Assembly (NCBI GenBank): GCA_017458865.1
Contig: JAFSZW010000372.1
Span: 1 to 5,575 of the forward strand
Direction: 5' to 3'
Source of the DNA: Clostridia bacterium
GTDB taxonomy: Bacteria; Bacillota; Clostridia; Christensenellales; Aristaeellaceae
Length of the DNA: 5,575 nucleotides
Position 1 is the first letter of the stretch. Every line of letters begins with the position of its first letter. The notes beneath the pieces were generated by a model that did not search any database, had not been told where the DNA came from, and saw only the letters and a program-made list of their open reading frames with translations. A program made the translations under genes and the position numbers. This document shows, piece by piece, positions 5,140 through 5,575 of the stretch.

Positions 5140-5575
5140 CCTTCCGTCCCCTCCCTGGCAAGCGTGTTCATGCCACCGTTCTGAGTACTGTAAACATCAT
5201 AATAATAGAAATCCGAATCCTGGTCATCACTCATCCGGTACGTGGTCCCGTCCACAGTGACATCCATCTCGAACGCACCGCTGGCGGCATCCATCGTGAC
5301 AGCATATGTAAAGTCCTTGCTGACCATACCGCTTGAACGATACATGGCATACCGTGTACCGCCCGAGAAACCGCTCGTCGATACTGCAAGCGAATTGTCG
5401 CCGGCCTGCATCACCATGTACTCAATACCGCTCGCGGCAAGTTTCTTGTAAACCGTTCCGCTGAACACCCAGACATAATCCTCGTCCTTTTCCTTCTGTG
5501 CGGCGGAAAGAATCAGCGTATCCACTCCGCTGTTTCCTTCCTCCCATCCGGTGAACTGTGCCGTAAATGTCGGAT
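5136..5575 (-). CDS. C-terminal part of an unrecognised, probably extracytoplasmic protein (cut by right window edge)
   Basis: The frame stays open to the edge of the window, giving 145 codons before the TGA (5138..5136). A GTG at 5525 could be a start, with AAGGA 9 nt upstream. However, the codons before it (including FTAQFTGWEEGNSG) read like continuing protein, so I treat the gene as 5'-truncated. The visible part has no TM helix and no Cys. It is rich in Tyr, Asp, Ser and Gly, with alternating patterns suggesting beta structure (DYVWVFSGTVYKKLAASGIEYM, FTYAVTMDAASGAFEMDVTV, and a YYYDVY run near the end). I do not recognise a named domain and see no catalytic motif. Its stop overlaps the first adaptor's TTG, so the two are probably translated together. 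A role as surface or secreted partner of the pump is only inferred from position. Confidence 0.72.
   Translation of the reverse strand, partial: PTFTAQFTGWEEGNSGVDTLILSAAQKEKDEDYVWVFSGTVYKKLAASGIEYMVMQAGDNSLAVSTSGFSGGTRYAMYRSSGMVSKDFTYAVTMDAASGAFEMDVTVDGTTYRMSDDQDSDFYYYDVYSTQNGGMNTLAREGTEG

Noticed and set aside
4612..5184. Plus-strand open frame of 190 codons opposite the first adaptor.
   Set aside because: Antisense shadow with no ribosome binding site and no recognisable domain; the minus-strand adaptor with TM anchor and TTGA coupling accounts for the region.

Overview
The window looks like a chromosomal piece of a low-to-mid GC Firmicute, probably a gut Clostridia or Lachnospiraceae-type organism. 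This is an inference from strong AAGGAG-type ribosome binding sites, an adaptor/ATPase/FtsX-permease export cassette of the Gram-positive MacAB/YknXYZ kind, non-ATG starts, and LytTR-type promoter sites. Every gene I can support lies on the minus strand, so transcription runs from high to low coordinates. I see no tRNA, rRNA, CRISPR array or insertion sequence.

Right part (5575 to 959): a tightly packed export operon that enters from beyond the right edge. In transcription order it holds (i) the C-terminal 145 codons of an unrecognised, probably extracytoplasmic protein; (ii) a membrane-anchored periplasmic-adaptor-like (HlyD/MacA/YknX-type) protein with a Gly/Asn/Gln-rich tail; (iii) an ABC ATPase of the MacB/LolD class; (iv) a four-TM MacB/FtsX permease; (v) a second, divergent adaptor with a signal peptide, two lipoyl-like segments and an acidic tail. 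Cistrons i/ii and iii/iv overlap by 4 nt (TTGA and GTGA). The 71-nt gap between ii and iii is almost filled by a long imperfect inverted repeat that folds best in the sense RNA. A hairpin plus T-run at 849..820 ends the operon. The ATPase and permease should form the pump, with adaptor 1 (and perhaps adaptor 2) on the outer face. The substrate is unknown.

Left part (about 800 to 1): two short leftward units. One encodes a 54-aa two-TM protein (528..364). The other encodes a membrane protein cut by the left edge, whose first 21 residues resemble DUF3021 proteins. Each has a promoter with the same layout: two 9-bp direct repeats of the LytTR (AgrA/AlgR-type) consensus, 21 or 22 bp apart, with the proximal repeat (ACCGTTCAG in both) exactly 10 bp upstream of the -10. 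DUF3021 genes are commonly paired with LytTR regulators, so these look like two targets of one LytTR regulator encoded outside the window. Between the units lies a 30-codon open stretch that may be a gene remnant or dispersed repeat, next to a small hairpin.
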